NCBI GenBank assembly: GCA_937974625.1
Contig: CALJVJ010000030.1
Span: forward strand, 1-48,611
From: an uncultured Saprospiraceae bacterium
GTDB lineage: Bacteria > Bacteroidota > Bacteroidia > Chitinophagales > Saprospiraceae
Reading direction: 5' to 3'
DNA length: 48,611 nucleotides
The notes under the pieces: model-generated
Told to the model about the DNA's origin: nothing
What the model saw: the letters and a program-made list of their open reading frames with translations, nothing else
Database searches by the model: none
Position numbers and translations under genes: made by a program
Part shown: positions 1 through 8,704 of the stretch, one piece after another
Numbering within the stretch: the stretch's first letter is position 1
How the letters are laid out: each line of letters opens with the position of its first letter

Positions 1-1313
1 TTACTAACCGAAGCCACACCAAATAAAAAATTATCTATAACAATATTTTTTAAAGTAGCTTCAGAAACATCTCCGACAAAACGCGAATGTTGCCAAGTGG
101 GGGAAGTCGTATCCCTCCAATAGACTTTATAACCTGCAATATTAGGATTGTCTATTTTGTCCCATCTTAATTTAGTCGAAGGTTGTACCGCACCACCAAT
201 CATGACATTAGTTGGGGTAGGAGGCGCCCAAGCCAAGCCTGCTAAAGTGATAGCATTGACGCCTGTTAATTTCGCAGCATATTCAAAATTGACGCCTTCG
301 ATGACGTCACCATATTTAATTCCATTTTCTTCTCTGATATCTTGGTGTTGGCGATTATAATTTTCGTGGGTCTCCATGATTCTCACCCCGGGGAAGCCTT
401 CATCATTAAAGGGTTTATGGTGACCACCACGACCAAAACGGTCTAGTCGATAAATCATAATCGCATCTAAATTGGTCATATAAGTATCGGTCAGCCTGTC
501 CACATAACGGGCAATTTGCCGAGATGGGCCATCCACTTCTCCACCATAAAATCGATGCCAAATACGCATCCGTTCATCATCTGTAATAGGAGTAGGTTCA
601 GAGAAAACCCGAAAGGTCGTATTATCAATGACGCCATCAATTCCATGAATATTGCCAATCATATCGTTATTCAAAATACCGATAATCTCCCAACCGTCTG
701 CTTTTGCTTTAGCAGCCATTCCTTTGCCACCAAACAATCCTTGTTCCTCACCAGAAAGACCAACGTAAACAATACTATTCGGGAAAGAATATTTAGTTAA
801 AACTCTTGCCGCTTCAATGGTTCCTGCCAGTCCAGAGGCATTATCATTAGCACCAGGAGAATCACCCGTTGCATCTGTGGAATTAGAGATTCTAGAGTCA
901 ATATCCCCAGACATAATCACGTATCGATTAGGGTTTTGAGTGCCCTTTTGAATAGCAACCACATTGACAATATAAGTATCTTCTGGAATTCGCCGATTCC
1001 CTTCTGCGGGAACAAGATGATATTGATAAGATACTTCTAAACAACCTCCACAAGCAGCAGAAATTTTTTCAAACTCTGCGTGCATCCATCTTCTAGCTGC
1101 CCCAATACCTTGGGTAGCAGAAGAAGTATCTGATAAGGTATTTCTAGTACCAAATCCAACTAAGGTTCGAATATCTTGCTCGATTCTAGCAGGAGAAGGG
1201 GCTTCCGCTATATCATATAATCTAACATCCGTTTCTGGTGGGATGGTTAATTGGTTTTGAGCAGATATGTTTGCTGCAAAGCAGAGGAAGAGTAGGAGAT
1301 AGAATGGTTTCAT
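1..1313 (-). CDS. M28 family metallopeptidase, secreted (3' end beyond window)
   Basis: Partial gene: 437 codons are visible from an ATG at 1311-1313 and the reading frame runs off the left edge. Residues 1-19 form a signal peptide ending in SAQ. A Zn-aminopeptidase fold of the M28 type follows, with GANDNASG (D157), the SGEEQG catalytic and ligand Glu pair (189/190), NNDMIG (D217) and a later HHKPFNDEGFPG histidine. After the catalytic domain a fibronectin type III-like segment starts (PPTPTNVMIGG ... AGYKVYWRD). Family knowledge: these enzymes trim N-terminal residues from peptides outside the cytoplasm. Odd point: the first ligand motif, usually H-x-D, reads GDIDSR (D137). The total length and any C-terminal sorting domain cannot be seen. 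Confidence 0.9.
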   Translation of the reverse strand, partial: MKPFYLLLFLCFAANISAQNQLTIPPETDVRLYDIAEAPSPARIEQDIRTLVGFGTRNTLSDTSSATQGIGAARRWMHAEFEKISAACGGCLEVSYQYHLVPAEGNRRIPEDTYIVNVVAIQKGTQNPNRYVIMSGDIDSRISNSTDATGDSPGANDNASGLAGTIEAARVLTKYSFPNSIVYVGLSGEEQGLFGGKGMAAKAKADGWEIIGILNNDMIGNIHGIDGVIDNTTFRVFSEPTPITDDERMRIWHRFYGGEVDGPSRQIARYVDRLTDTYMTNLDAIMIYRLDRFGRGGHHKPFNDEGFPGVRIMETHENYNRQHQDIREENGIKYGDVIEGVNFEYAAKLTGVNAITLAGLAWAPPTPTNVMIGGAVQPSTKLRWDKIDNPNIAGYKVYWRDTTSPTWQHSRFVGDVSEATLKNIVIDNFLFGVASVS

Positions 1314-1335
1314 AAAATATAAGTTGTTATTAGTT

Positions 1336-1399
1336 ATAAGTGGTAAGTTGTGAATGGTAAGTCATACTTGACAACTCACAACTTACCACTTACCACTTA
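1336..1399. repeat. Inverted repeat of the GTGGTAAGTTGTGA type touching a stop codon
   Basis: The 17 bases at 1337-1353 (core taagtggtaagttgtga) are the reverse complement of 1376-1392, and the right arm repeats its taccact unit and runs into the TAA stop of the OmpA lipoprotein gene. A related word occurs just past the stop of the acyl-CoA dehydrogenase gene near 18731-18752. It could act as a hairpin at the 3' end of the lipoprotein mRNA, but no clear U-tract follows. Confidence 0.6.
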
Positions 1400-2284
1400 T
1401 TTCAGCTCTTTCTTAATATCTTTTACTACTAAATCAAATCGAGGCATAATGACAAAGTCAATTCTTCGATTAGTAGCCTGACCTTCCTTCGTTTGATTAG
1501 AAGCTTTAGGTGCAAATTCGCCCTTCCCAGCTGCTAATACACGACTAGGAGGTAGTTCATATTCTTTAGTTAAGACCTTGACGACATTAGCGGCTCTGAT
1601 GACACTATAGTCCCAATTATCTTTAAAATTTTTTGCTTTTTTATTATCGGTATTTCCAATAACATTCAGTTTTAAAGTAGGATATTTTGTAATTAATTCG
1701 GCTATCTTTTGCAAATTTTGGATACCTGCTGTCCGCACTCTAGCACTACCTGGTCTAAATAGTAAAGATTCATCCATCGTAATCCGAATTTCATTGTTTA
1801 CATAATCGACAGATTGTTTATCGGCAAATAATTGTTCTAATTCCCAACTCAAATCTCCTAATACTTTTTGCTGGTCTTCTTCAAATTTGGTGATTGCTCC
1901 TTGAATTCTACTAATTTGCTGGTCTTTTTCTAGGATGATACCTTCTTTCTCTTTTACAGTCGAACTCAAACTTTGAGAAGTGTTACTAGCGCCCTTTTTT
2001 TCATTATCCAATTGTGCTTGGACTTCATCAATACGGTCTAATAATTTATCTTGAGTCGATAATAGTACCGTGTTAGCTCCAGTTTGAGCAGCCAATCGTA
2101 ATTGGAGGGTGTCTATGGTATGGTTTCGAGTATTTAATTGCCTATCAAGGATAGAAATTCTATTTTCAAAACCTTGTTTATCTATTTCATGTTGAGCAAG
2201 GCTCGCTTCAAATTTCTTTTTAGAAATACAAGAAGTACTTAATAAGGCCATGATTAATAGCCCGATAAATGTGTGTAATTTCAT
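1397..2284 (-). CDS. OmpA family lipoprotein with coiled coil
   Basis: This 295-residue protein has a lipoprotein signal (ALLSTSC, lipidated Cys19), then a long helical stretch rich in Gln, Asp and Lys (about 25-155) that looks like a coiled coil. A C-terminal OmpA-like peptidoglycan-binding domain spans about 165-285. In that domain VIGNTDN, the SVIRAANVVKVL helix, VLAAGKGE and the closing ATNRRIDFVI are diagnostic. Inference: it is anchored in the outer membrane and reaches the cell wall. It follows a coiled-coil protein gene on the same strand, but a strong terminator at 2329-2364 lies between them, so it probably has its own promoter. Confidence 0.9.
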   Translation of the reverse strand: MKLHTFIGLLIMALLSTSCISKKKFEASLAQHEIDKQGFENRISILDRQLNTRNHTIDTLQLRLAAQTGANTVLLSTQDKLLDRIDEVQAQLDNEKKGASNTSQSLSSTVKEKEGIILEKDQQISRIQGAITKFEEDQQKVLGDLSWELEQLFADKQSVDYVNNEIRITMDESLLFRPGSARVRTAGIQNLQKIAELITKYPTLKLNVIGNTDNKKAKNFKDNWDYSVIRAANVVKVLTKEYELPPSRVLAAGKGEFAPKASNQTKEGQATNRRIDFVIMPRFDLVVKDIKKELK

Positions 2285-2328
2285 AGGTAAAGAATATAGT
2301 ATTTTCTGAATGAGATACGTATAAACAA

Positions 2329-2364
2329 AAATGTCTCAAGAACAAACGAGTCCTTGAGACATTT
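2329..2364 (-). terminator. Rho-independent terminator of the coiled-coil protein gene
   Basis: A perfect 12-bp stem (2329-2340 with 2353-2364; arm aaatgtctcaag) encloses a 12-base loop. On the minus strand the stem is followed by TTTGTTTA. It begins 18 bases after the stop codon at 2382. Confidence 0.85.
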
Positions 2365-2381
2365 AAAGCGTCAAAAATTGA

Positions 2382-3311
2382 TTAACGCATTAGGAAACTA
2401 GCAGAACCTAGTAAACCTAAATCAGTATAGATAGAAGACCGGTAGTAACCTGGCTTCAACTTTTCTTCTAAATCGTGGTTGAAAGACAATCTTTGACTTT
2501 CTTGAATTTCCACGTTTTGCTCGCTTACTGCGATAATATCTTGCTCCTGACCGTTTACAGAAATCTTAGCACTTACTGGCGTAGACTTCTTAATTGGCAC
2601 CCCTTGGTCATCTGTAATCACCATGTAAATCTTTCTTACACCTTGGTATTCTTCAGGAACATCTACTAAGTCAAAACTTACGTTTACTTTCTTAGCAAAA
2701 ACTTTTCTTCTGGTTGGCTTACCATCTTTTCTCAAAACGTCAGTAGTGAAACCATTAGCTTTGAAATTCTTCAAAGTCAAATCAGAAATATCTTTTTCCA
2801 TTGTTTCATTCAAACGAGCCAAGGCAGCTTTCTCTTCTCTAGAAGTAGCTAAGTCTCCTTTAAGCTTGGCATTCTCCTGTTTTAAGGCAGCGTTTTCAGC
2901 TTGAAGATTTGAAATATCTCCTTCCAAAGCAGTTCTAGCAGAGATTAATCCATCTAATTGAGCTCTCAAAGAAGCCATTTGTCCATCTTTGTCCGCTGAC
3001 TCTTGCGTCAAACGGTAAATAGCAGAACGTCTTCTTTTAATTTCTTTTTGAGCATCAGTAACAGAACCTTCAAGTGCTTCATTTTCTGCTGCTAAAGAAG
3101 AGTACTTTGCTTGAAGCGCATCTAAATCACCTTGTAATTTAGCCTTCAGGCCAGATACGTCTTGTAACTCATTGCCTAGTGCTGTATTCTTTTCAGATAG
3201 TGCAGCGATTTCAGCCATCCGTGCTTTGTTTTCTGTGCAGCCCTTCCACCCAAAAATTAGCATGGCTATAGCCAATAGGGCAAATATTATCCAAGAAGTA
3301 GTGGTTTTCAT
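2382..3311 (-). CDS. Membrane-anchored coiled-coil protein, function unknown
   Basis: This 309-residue protein starts with an uncleaved-looking hydrophobic segment (residues 6-23, WIIFALLAIAMLIFGW). A dense heptad-like coiled coil follows (about 28-180, many A/L/E/K/Q) and then a C-terminal beta-rich domain (about 190-309) containing KKVNVSFDLVDVPEEY and GVRKIYMVITDDQG. Proteins of this layout are common in Bacteroidota and are often mislabelled as ParA or chromosome-partitioning proteins. No nucleotide-binding motif is present here. A periplasmic structural role is an inference only. Confidence 0.75.
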   Translation of the reverse strand: MKTTTSWIIFALLAIAMLIFGWKGCTENKARMAEIAALSEKNTALGNELQDVSGLKAKLQGDLDALQAKYSSLAAENEALEGSVTDAQKEIKRRRSAIYRLTQESADKDGQMASLRAQLDGLISARTALEGDISNLQAENAALKQENAKLKGDLATSREEKAALARLNETMEKDISDLTLKNFKANGFTTDVLRKDGKPTRRKVFAKKVNVSFDLVDVPEEYQGVRKIYMVITDDQGVPIKKSTPVSAKISVNGQEQDIIAVSEQNVEIQESQRLSFNHDLEEKLKPGYYRSSIYTDLGLLGSASFLMR

Positions 3312-3486
3312 AAATTTTAGTTTAAGTTCTTATAATTTTTTTTCGACCTTTTTTTCCAAATAGCTGGAATTCAACGGCAATTATAAGTTTTTCTCTTTAT
3401 ATCTCCGTATTTTTCAGCAATTTCTTTAGAAAAAATGTTGATTTTTTACATTTTAAGCAACTATTGGCATTAATATCCGTCGATTG

Positions 3487-3969
3487 TCAAGATTTCAACT
3501 GTTCTAAAGTTTTAAATAAATAACCATCTTTTGAAATCAAACAACCACTTTCCATCATCTGAAAAAGTTCTTTTTCTCGGTTGTCATTATAATTTTTTTC
3601 TGCGGTGTAAATTTGAATTTCTTGACTAGATTTTTTTAAGATAGCCATCATATCTTTAGCCGTCAAATCTTTTGTGAAATCCACCCCTGCACTCTTAGAA
3701 ATAGCTATTCCCATCAAGACCATCTTATCTGGTTGACAGTGAAATGTTTTAATGTCATGGGGTGTTTTAAATTCCAGATATTCCAGATTACCGATTACCT
3801 TATCAAAAACAATATCACTATAAATACTTATTAAATCCTCCACTTTATCTGGGTCATTTTTTTTCAATTTGACCCAATCATCGGCAGTCACATGATTGCT
3901 TGCTAAAAACTTAACAAAATCCTGTTCTAATTCTTTTAATTCTTCGTTACGAAGTCGTCTATATTTCAT
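3487..3969 (-). CDS. DUF6495 family protein
   Basis: This 160-residue cytosolic protein has no signal peptide. The start MKYRRLRNEELKELEQDFVKFL, the VTADDWVKLKK segment and FDKVIGNLEYLEFKTPHDIK match the small Bacteroidota-specific family DUF6495, whose function is not known. Its length is that of the family. It stands alone on the minus strand, 517 bases before the coiled-coil gene start and downstream of the aminopeptidase gene. Confidence 0.8.
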   Translation of the reverse strand: MKYRRLRNEELKELEQDFVKFLASNHVTADDWVKLKKNDPDKVEDLISIYSDIVFDKVIGNLEYLEFKTPHDIKTFHCQPDKMVLMGIAISKSAGVDFTKDLTAKDMMAILKKSSQEIQIYTAEKNYNDNREKELFQMMESGCLISKDGYLFKTLEQLKS

Positions 3970-4033
3970 AATTTTTTTAATTGCCTTTTTTGACTATTCG
4001 AACATCAATTGAGGAGACAACTCTTTTGTGAGC

Positions 4034-4086
4034 AAATAATTTAAGGCAAGCCATAAAAGAGGTGTTTGTTTGCTCAGTTGGAGTTG
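4034..4086. other. Imperfect hairpin between DUF6495 and aminopeptidase genes
   Basis: The words gtgagcaaa (near 4029-4037) and tttgctcag (near 4070-4079), with flanking caactc and gagttg, are inverted and can pair across about 30 bases. It lies 30 bases past the aminopeptidase stop codon and could end that transcript, but there is no clean T-run. It may also be a decayed fold-back repeat. Confidence 0.35.
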
Positions 4087-4116
4087 GCATCAACTGTTCA
4101 ATGAAAATAAGATTTT

Positions 4117-5910
4117 TTATAATTTACTACATTGTGCTTTTAACCATTGCACCTCTGATTTTTCTAAAAGTGGGGCTAGGCTATTAAACACTTTTTGGTG
4201 GTAATTATTCAACCAATTAATTTCATGTTTGGTTAATAATTTACTGTCTATCAACTGTTTATCGATAGGGAATAGCGTCAAGTCTTCGAATCGGTAGAAG
4301 GTGCCAAATTCATTAATTTCATCTTCCACACAAAGAATTAAGTTTTCAATACGGATACCATAAGCTCCATTTTTATAAAACCCAGGCTCGTTGGAAGTGA
4401 CCATACCAGGTGCAAAAGGCATACTACCTCTTGCTACACTAGTCGCAAACCCCTGAGGCGGTTCATGGACATTTAAGAAGAAGCCAACTCCATGTCCTGT
4501 TCCATGTCCGTAATTAAGCCGGTATTGCCAAAGTGGTTGCCTTGCAAATGCATCCAATTGCACCCCTTTTGTTCCTTTGGGGAATACCATACGTGCAATA
4601 GCGATATGTCCCTTTAGGACTAGGGTAAAGTTTCTTTTTTGTTCTTTAGTGGGTTTGCCCAAAGCAAAAGTTCGGGTAATATCTGTCGTTCCATCTTCGT
4701 ATTGACCACCAGAATCTAATAATAGGATACCTTTCTTTTTTATATTTGCGGAAGTTTCGGGCATCGGTCTATAATGGACGATGGCCCCATTTCCTTGATA
4801 GCCAACAATCGCTGCGAAACTTTCTCCGTGATAAAGCCCTTGTTGAGACCGAAATTTGGCCAATTTTTGACCTAACTCAAATTCAGAAACTGTCCTTTTA
4901 TCTAATTGGGCTTGTAGCCAAAGGTACATTCGTAGTAAAGCGACGCCGTCCTTAGTCATTGCTTGGCGGATATGCTTAATTTCCGTAGGGTTTTTAATGG
5001 CTTTTAAATAGGTAGAAATCGTTTGCCCTTTTTTGATTTGCCCAGAGGTTAACAAATCTGCCAGACAAACACTAATCGTCGCTGGATTAATAAGTATTAG
5101 TTCGTTTTTAGGCAAAGACAAAAGAAATTTTCCAATATAATTATAGGAATAAACAGTAATGCCTTCTGTTTTAAACTTCGTAGCTATTTTACTAGGTACT
5201 TTTGCTGGATTGATAAATAAGTATGCATTTTCTAGTCCTATAACTGCATAAGCAATCGCCAAAGGATTAAAATCAATATCGTCACAACGAATATTAAAAG
5301 TCCAAGCAATATCATCTAGCGTAGTTACCAAATGATAAGCAACCCCTTGAGCTTTCATTGCTTTTCGAATAGCTGTCAATTTAGTTTTCCTGTTTTGTCC
5401 CGTATATTTTACCTTGTGTTCAAAGATTTTATTATTGGGCAGTGCGGGACGGTCTTTCCAAACTGATTGAATTAAATCTAGGTCTGTTACTATTTGTAGG
5501 TCTTTTGAGTTAAGCACCCGTTGCATGATTTGGATTTGACCAATCGAGAATAATTTCCCATCAAGCCCTACTTTACTTCCTTTTGGCAAGGTGTCTCGTA
5601 GCCATGCATTATGTTCTGGTGCATGAGGAACCCCTTGTTTATGCAAAACCATTTGGCTATTTGCTAATTCTGTTTCCGCTTGTAAAAAATACCGAGAATC
5701 TGTCCAAAGACCTGCATGATTTTGAGTAATGATGACCAAACCAGCAGACCCTGTAAACCCAGAAACCCACTCTCTTGATTTCCAATGGTCATTTACATAT
5801 TCACTTTGATGCGCATCACTACTGGGAATGACATAGGCATCAATATGGTGTTTTTGCATTTCTACTCTCAAAGCTTCAATTCTATTATCTATAGGGACAT
5901 TCATATTCAT
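4117..5910 (-). CDS. Xaa-Pro aminopeptidase, long form (M24B)
   Basis: A 597-residue cytosolic enzyme that removes an N-terminal residue ahead of proline. Two creatinase-like N-terminal domains (about 8-300) precede the pita-bread catalytic domain. The five dinuclear-metal ligands are all present: D399 (LLLDSGGQY), D410 (GTTDITRT), H473 (TGHGVG), E508 (SNEPGF) and E522 (RIENL). Their spacings nearly match those of the human cytosolic enzyme XPNPEP1. The length fits the eukaryote-like three-domain form, not the roughly 440-residue PepP. Translation may start at M1 or M3; both are ATG. A TAnnTTTG promoter box lies at 5974-5981. Confidence 0.95.
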   Translation of the reverse strand: MNMNVPIDNRIEALRVEMQKHHIDAYVIPSSDAHQSEYVNDHWKSREWVSGFTGSAGLVIITQNHAGLWTDSRYFLQAETELANSQMVLHKQGVPHAPEHNAWLRDTLPKGSKVGLDGKLFSIGQIQIMQRVLNSKDLQIVTDLDLIQSVWKDRPALPNNKIFEHKVKYTGQNRKTKLTAIRKAMKAQGVAYHLVTTLDDIAWTFNIRCDDIDFNPLAIAYAVIGLENAYLFINPAKVPSKIATKFKTEGITVYSYNYIGKFLLSLPKNELILINPATISVCLADLLTSGQIKKGQTISTYLKAIKNPTEIKHIRQAMTKDGVALLRMYLWLQAQLDKRTVSEFELGQKLAKFRSQQGLYHGESFAAIVGYQGNGAIVHYRPMPETSANIKKKGILLLDSGGQYEDGTTDITRTFALGKPTKEQKRNFTLVLKGHIAIARMVFPKGTKGVQLDAFARQPLWQYRLNYGHGTGHGVGFFLNVHEPPQGFATSVARGSMPFAPGMVTSNEPGFYKNGAYGIRIENLILCVEDEINEFGTFYRFEDLTLFPIDKQLIDSKLLTKHEINWLNNYHQKVFNSLAPLLEKSEVQWLKAQCSKL

Positions 5911-5973
5911 ATGTTATAAGGAATCAATAGTTATATTTTTACTATCATTTTGTCAGATTCAATTTAATTGCCA

Positions 5974-5981
5974 CAAAGATA
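5974..5981 (-). promoter_or_regulatory. Predicted -7 box for the aminopeptidase gene
   Basis: On the minus strand this reads TATCTTTG, a perfect match to the Bacteroidota -7 consensus TAnnTTTG, 64 bases upstream of the start codon. No well-spaced -33 TTG is evident: the nearest, at 5994-5996, is only 12 bases away. Confidence 0.5.
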
Positions 5982-5996
5982 TTTGATTGAAACCAA

Positions 5997-6024
5997 TTGA
6001 AACTATAAAATTTCCCTACTTTTG
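5997..6024 (+). promoter_or_regulatory. Predicted promoter of the DUF1015 gene
   Basis: TTG at 5997-5999 and TACTTTTG at 6017-6024 match the Bacteroidota -33/-7 pattern with a 17-base spacer, which leaves a leader of about 30 bases before the ATG at 6060. It is divergent from, and only 16 bases away from, the minus-strand box at 5974-5981. Confidence 0.6.
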
Positions 6025-6059
6025 CTTTATCATAGTGATTTATAAATTCACCACACTAC

Positions 6060-7175
6060 ATGAAGATATTTCCATTTAAGGCATGGTATCCAGATTTTGA
6101 TTTAATAGCTTCAGCAGATTCCTTTTTTGGGTCGGTAAGAGAAGAGTATGTTACGTACAAAAAAGCGGGCTTTTTCAATCAATCTAAAGAGCCAGCATTG
6201 TTTTTTTACCAAATAAAGTCAGCCACACGTACCTATACAGGTTTGATGTGTTGCACGGATTTGAGTGAATATGAGAAAGGAAATATCTTAAAGCATGAAA
6301 AAACCTTAGCTGCCAAAGAACAGAAAATGATTCAGTTGTTGGTGCAAAGGAAAGCATTGGTAAAGCCAGTTTTATTAGTTTATAAAAAAATAAAAACAAT
6401 TAATAGGCTAATAATCAATCATATACAAAATAACCCGCCGTTTTACTCCACCTATTTTGACCAAGACCGACAAGAACATATTTTGTGGAAAATATCGGAT
6501 AAAACCATTATCGAAAAGGTACAAAAGTTATTTGATAAAAAAGTCCAATCAACCTATATTGCCGATGGTCATCATCGGACCACAACGATGGCACTACTAA
6601 ACGAGCGCTTAAAAAATAAAGAAACCGCAGGAAAGTACGAACAATTAATGGTGGTGCTATTCGGGTCTGACCAGTTGGACTTATTAGAATATAATAGGGT
6701 TGTTGAAGGACTAAACGAAACTACCTCTACCTCTTTTATGGCTAAGTTGTCTAGTCTTTTTGAAATAGCAGCGCTGGACCAAGCCGCAAAACCTAATAAA
6801 AAGCACGAAATCACGCTTTTTATCAACCGAGAATGGTATCGATTAACTTGGAAGAAAAGTGTTTTAAAAGAATTTGTTGCAAAGAAAATTATTCTGGACG
6901 TTCATCTACTAAATGAAAAAGTTTTAAAAGGCATTTTGAATATCAAAGACGTCCGATTTGACCAGCGGATTGATTATGTTGCTGGAACAAAAGGATTGAG
7001 AGGATTAGAAAAAGCTACGGTTAGTAATAAAAATAGAATTGGGTTTTATCTTTATCCAGTTCAAGTAGAAGAATTAATGGCTTTGGCGGATAAACATCAA
7101 TTATTACCACCCAAGTCCACTTATTTTGAGCCTCGGATAAAAAATGGATTATTGGTGAAGAGTTTGGAGAAGTGA
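6060..7175 (+). CDS. DUF1015 domain-containing protein
   Basis: This 371-residue cytosolic protein carries the marker motifs of DUF1015: the N-terminal FPFKAWYP, HEKTLAAKEQKM near residue 80 and YIADGHHR near 167. It is somewhat shorter than the roughly 410 residues typical of the family. The molecular function of DUF1015 is unknown; in many genomes it neighbours serine biosynthesis genes, which is not the case here. Transcription is divergent from the aminopeptidase gene and convergent with the phosphoesterase gene. Confidence 0.9.
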   Translation: MKIFPFKAWYPDFDLIASADSFFGSVREEYVTYKKAGFFNQSKEPALFFYQIKSATRTYTGLMCCTDLSEYEKGNILKHEKTLAAKEQKMIQLLVQRKALVKPVLLVYKKIKTINRLIINHIQNNPPFYSTYFDQDRQEHILWKISDKTIIEKVQKLFDKKVQSTYIADGHHRTTTMALLNERLKNKETAGKYEQLMVVLFGSDQLDLLEYNRVVEGLNETTSTSFMAKLSSLFEIAALDQAAKPNKKHEITLFINREWYRLTWKKSVLKEFVAKKIILDVHLLNEKVLKGILNIKDVRFDQRIDYVAGTKGLRGLEKATVSNKNRIGFYLYPVQVEELMALADKHQLLPPKSTYFEPRIKNGLLVKSLEK

Positions 7176-7253
7176 GTTTTTAAATGGTAAATGATGAATG
7201 TAAAATGGTAAATAAGGGGCGTATGAAGTCCTAAAATGAGAAGATATTTCTAT

Positions 7254-7275
7254 AGGAGGTGTCTCCTCATTTTTT
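7254..7275 (+). terminator. Probable terminator of the DUF1015 gene
   Basis: A short hairpin aggag-gtgt-ctcct with an outer atgag/ctcat pairing is followed by a run of six T. It lies about 80 bases after the DUF1015 stop codon, in the gap between two convergent genes. Confidence 0.5.
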
Positions 7276-7338
7276 GCAGAAAGATAGGAAGAGGTATTTT
7301 TGAGAAAACCTTTAATTTTTCTACCAAAAAATAAAATA

Positions 7339-8010
7339 TCAATCCCTTTTTTCAAAATACAAAGCTCGATTAGTCAAATCGACTGCGCATAAATGCCCCA
7401 ATCCTTCATAATCAAAACAACAGCCTGCATCAATATCTAAGACCTGTAAATGGTCTATTTTACTAAACATTTCTTCAATACTAGTTTTCTTAAAAGGAGT
7501 ATGTCCGTGCACAATAATTCGTTTGCCTAACCAATTAAAATTTACATCAGAATACCAATTTCTAATCCAAAGCATAGAATTTTTGTCCTCCATGGGGTTG
7601 GGCATATCAAAGTTTAAACCTGCATGGACAAAAATATAGTCCTCTTCTATTGCAAAATGCGGTAAGGTCTGCATCCAGCGAATATACTTTTTGGTAACTT
7701 CTTTCAAATGGTCTACGCCAAAACTATCTAAGGTCTGAGAACCGCCATGATGAAGCCATCTTCTTGCTTGTTGCAAATCAACTAGACTATCCAGCATCAT
7801 TTGTTCGTGATTCCCTTTGATACAGGTGATGTTATGTCCAGTTGTTTGTAATTCCCAGATATAATCAATAACCCCTTTGCTATTGGGGCCTCTATCTATA
7901 AAATCACCTACTAGAAATAAATGGTCTGATTTGGAAAATTTAATTTGACGGAGTAAGGCTTTAAAAGTATTTAAACAGCCATGAATGTCGGAGATTGCTA
8001 ATATTCTCAA
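7339..8010 (-). CDS. Calcineurin-like metallophosphoesterase (PrpA/ApaH type)
   Basis: A 223-residue enzyme with the full set of phosphoprotein-phosphatase metal motifs: ISDIHG (D8, H10), VGDFIDRGPNS, IKGNHEQM, VHAGLNF and VHGHTP. The size and the GDFIDRGP/GNHE signature place it with the single-domain bacterial serine/threonine phosphatases and the symmetric diadenosine tetraphosphatases. Which substrate it uses cannot be decided from sequence. It is cytosolic, with no signal peptide. Confidence 0.88.
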   Translation of the reverse strand: MRILAISDIHGCLNTFKALLRQIKFSKSDHLFLVGDFIDRGPNSKGVIDYIWELQTTGHNITCIKGNHEQMMLDSLVDLQQARRWLHHGGSQTLDSFGVDHLKEVTKKYIRWMQTLPHFAIEEDYIFVHAGLNFDMPNPMEDKNSMLWIRNWYSDVNFNWLGKRIIVHGHTPFKKTSIEEMFSKIDHLQVLDIDAGCCFDYEGLGHLCAVDLTNRALYFEKRD

Positions 8011-8141
8011 ATAGTAATTTTTGGTTTAAAATATATCTATTTAACAGTAAACTTCAGGAAAAAGTTCCTTGTATTAGGATACATTACCATCTTAAGTTCC
8101 TTTTTAAGAAAGCTTAGGACTGGAAAAATAGATATGCTAAT

Positions 8142-8672
8142 TTACCATCGAATAGGTCTATATTTTCCATTAACTTTATATAGCTTATCCGTTTTAGTTA
8201 AGATAGGAGGAGTAACACTATAGTTAAATTCGGACTTACTAGTTACTATATAATTTTGTTGTCCAATTGCTTTTATATAAAAGTAATCTTCCCCATTGTC
8301 AAATAGCACCTTATTGTCTTCATTGATTATTTTATAATTAGATTTTCCATTCGCTTGAACAGCTTGTATAACAAATTCAAACTTATCATCCGTATCAAAG
8401 AATTCTTTGCTCACATAGCTAATTTGAATGGTATTAAATTTGGTAGTTGGTTCATAGATTAGCTGACGAATCAATTTAAATCGAGTATCATAAATACTTA
8501 TCTGATTATTTATGGAATTAAAAGTAGTGAAGAATTGACTATCTTCAAACTCATGGCCAGGACAAATATATTCCCCGTGAGCCAATGCTAATGCTAGCTC
8601 ACTTTGACTTTGGCAAACAGGTGTAAAACCACCTATTAAGACCATTATAATTAATAGCTTAAGTTTGTTCAT
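8142..8672 (-). CDS. Secreted protein of unknown function
   Basis: This 176-residue protein has a signal peptide (about 1-22, ending VCQSQ) and a beta-rich mature part with segments such as FFTTFNSINNQISIYDTRFKLIRQLIYEP and TDDKFEFVIQAV. I recognise no family. The segments resemble those of small proteins that often precede a sorting domain, but no T9SS signal is seen. The start lies 33 bases after the GH2 stop codon, so the two may be co-transcribed. An AAACAC simple repeat fills the spacer and ends at the start codon. Confidence 0.75.
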   Translation of the reverse strand: MNKLKLLIIMVLIGGFTPVCQSQSELALALAHGEYICPGHEFEDSQFFTTFNSINNQISIYDTRFKLIRQLIYEPTTKFNTIQISYVSKEFFDTDDKFEFVIQAVQANGKSNYKIINEDNKVLFDNGEDYFYIKAIGQQNYIVTSKSEFNYSVTPPILTKTDKLYKVNGKYRPIRW

Positions 8673-8694
8673 TTTTGTGTTTGTGTTTGTGTTT
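8673..8694 (-). repeat. Hexanucleotide AAACAC microsatellite abutting a start codon
   Basis: On the minus strand three perfect AAACAC units plus AAAA lead directly into the ATG of the small secreted protein (8672). The repeat occupies the place where a ribosome-binding or unwinding region would be. Confidence 0.8.
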
Positions 8695-8704
8695 ATATTA
8701 TACT

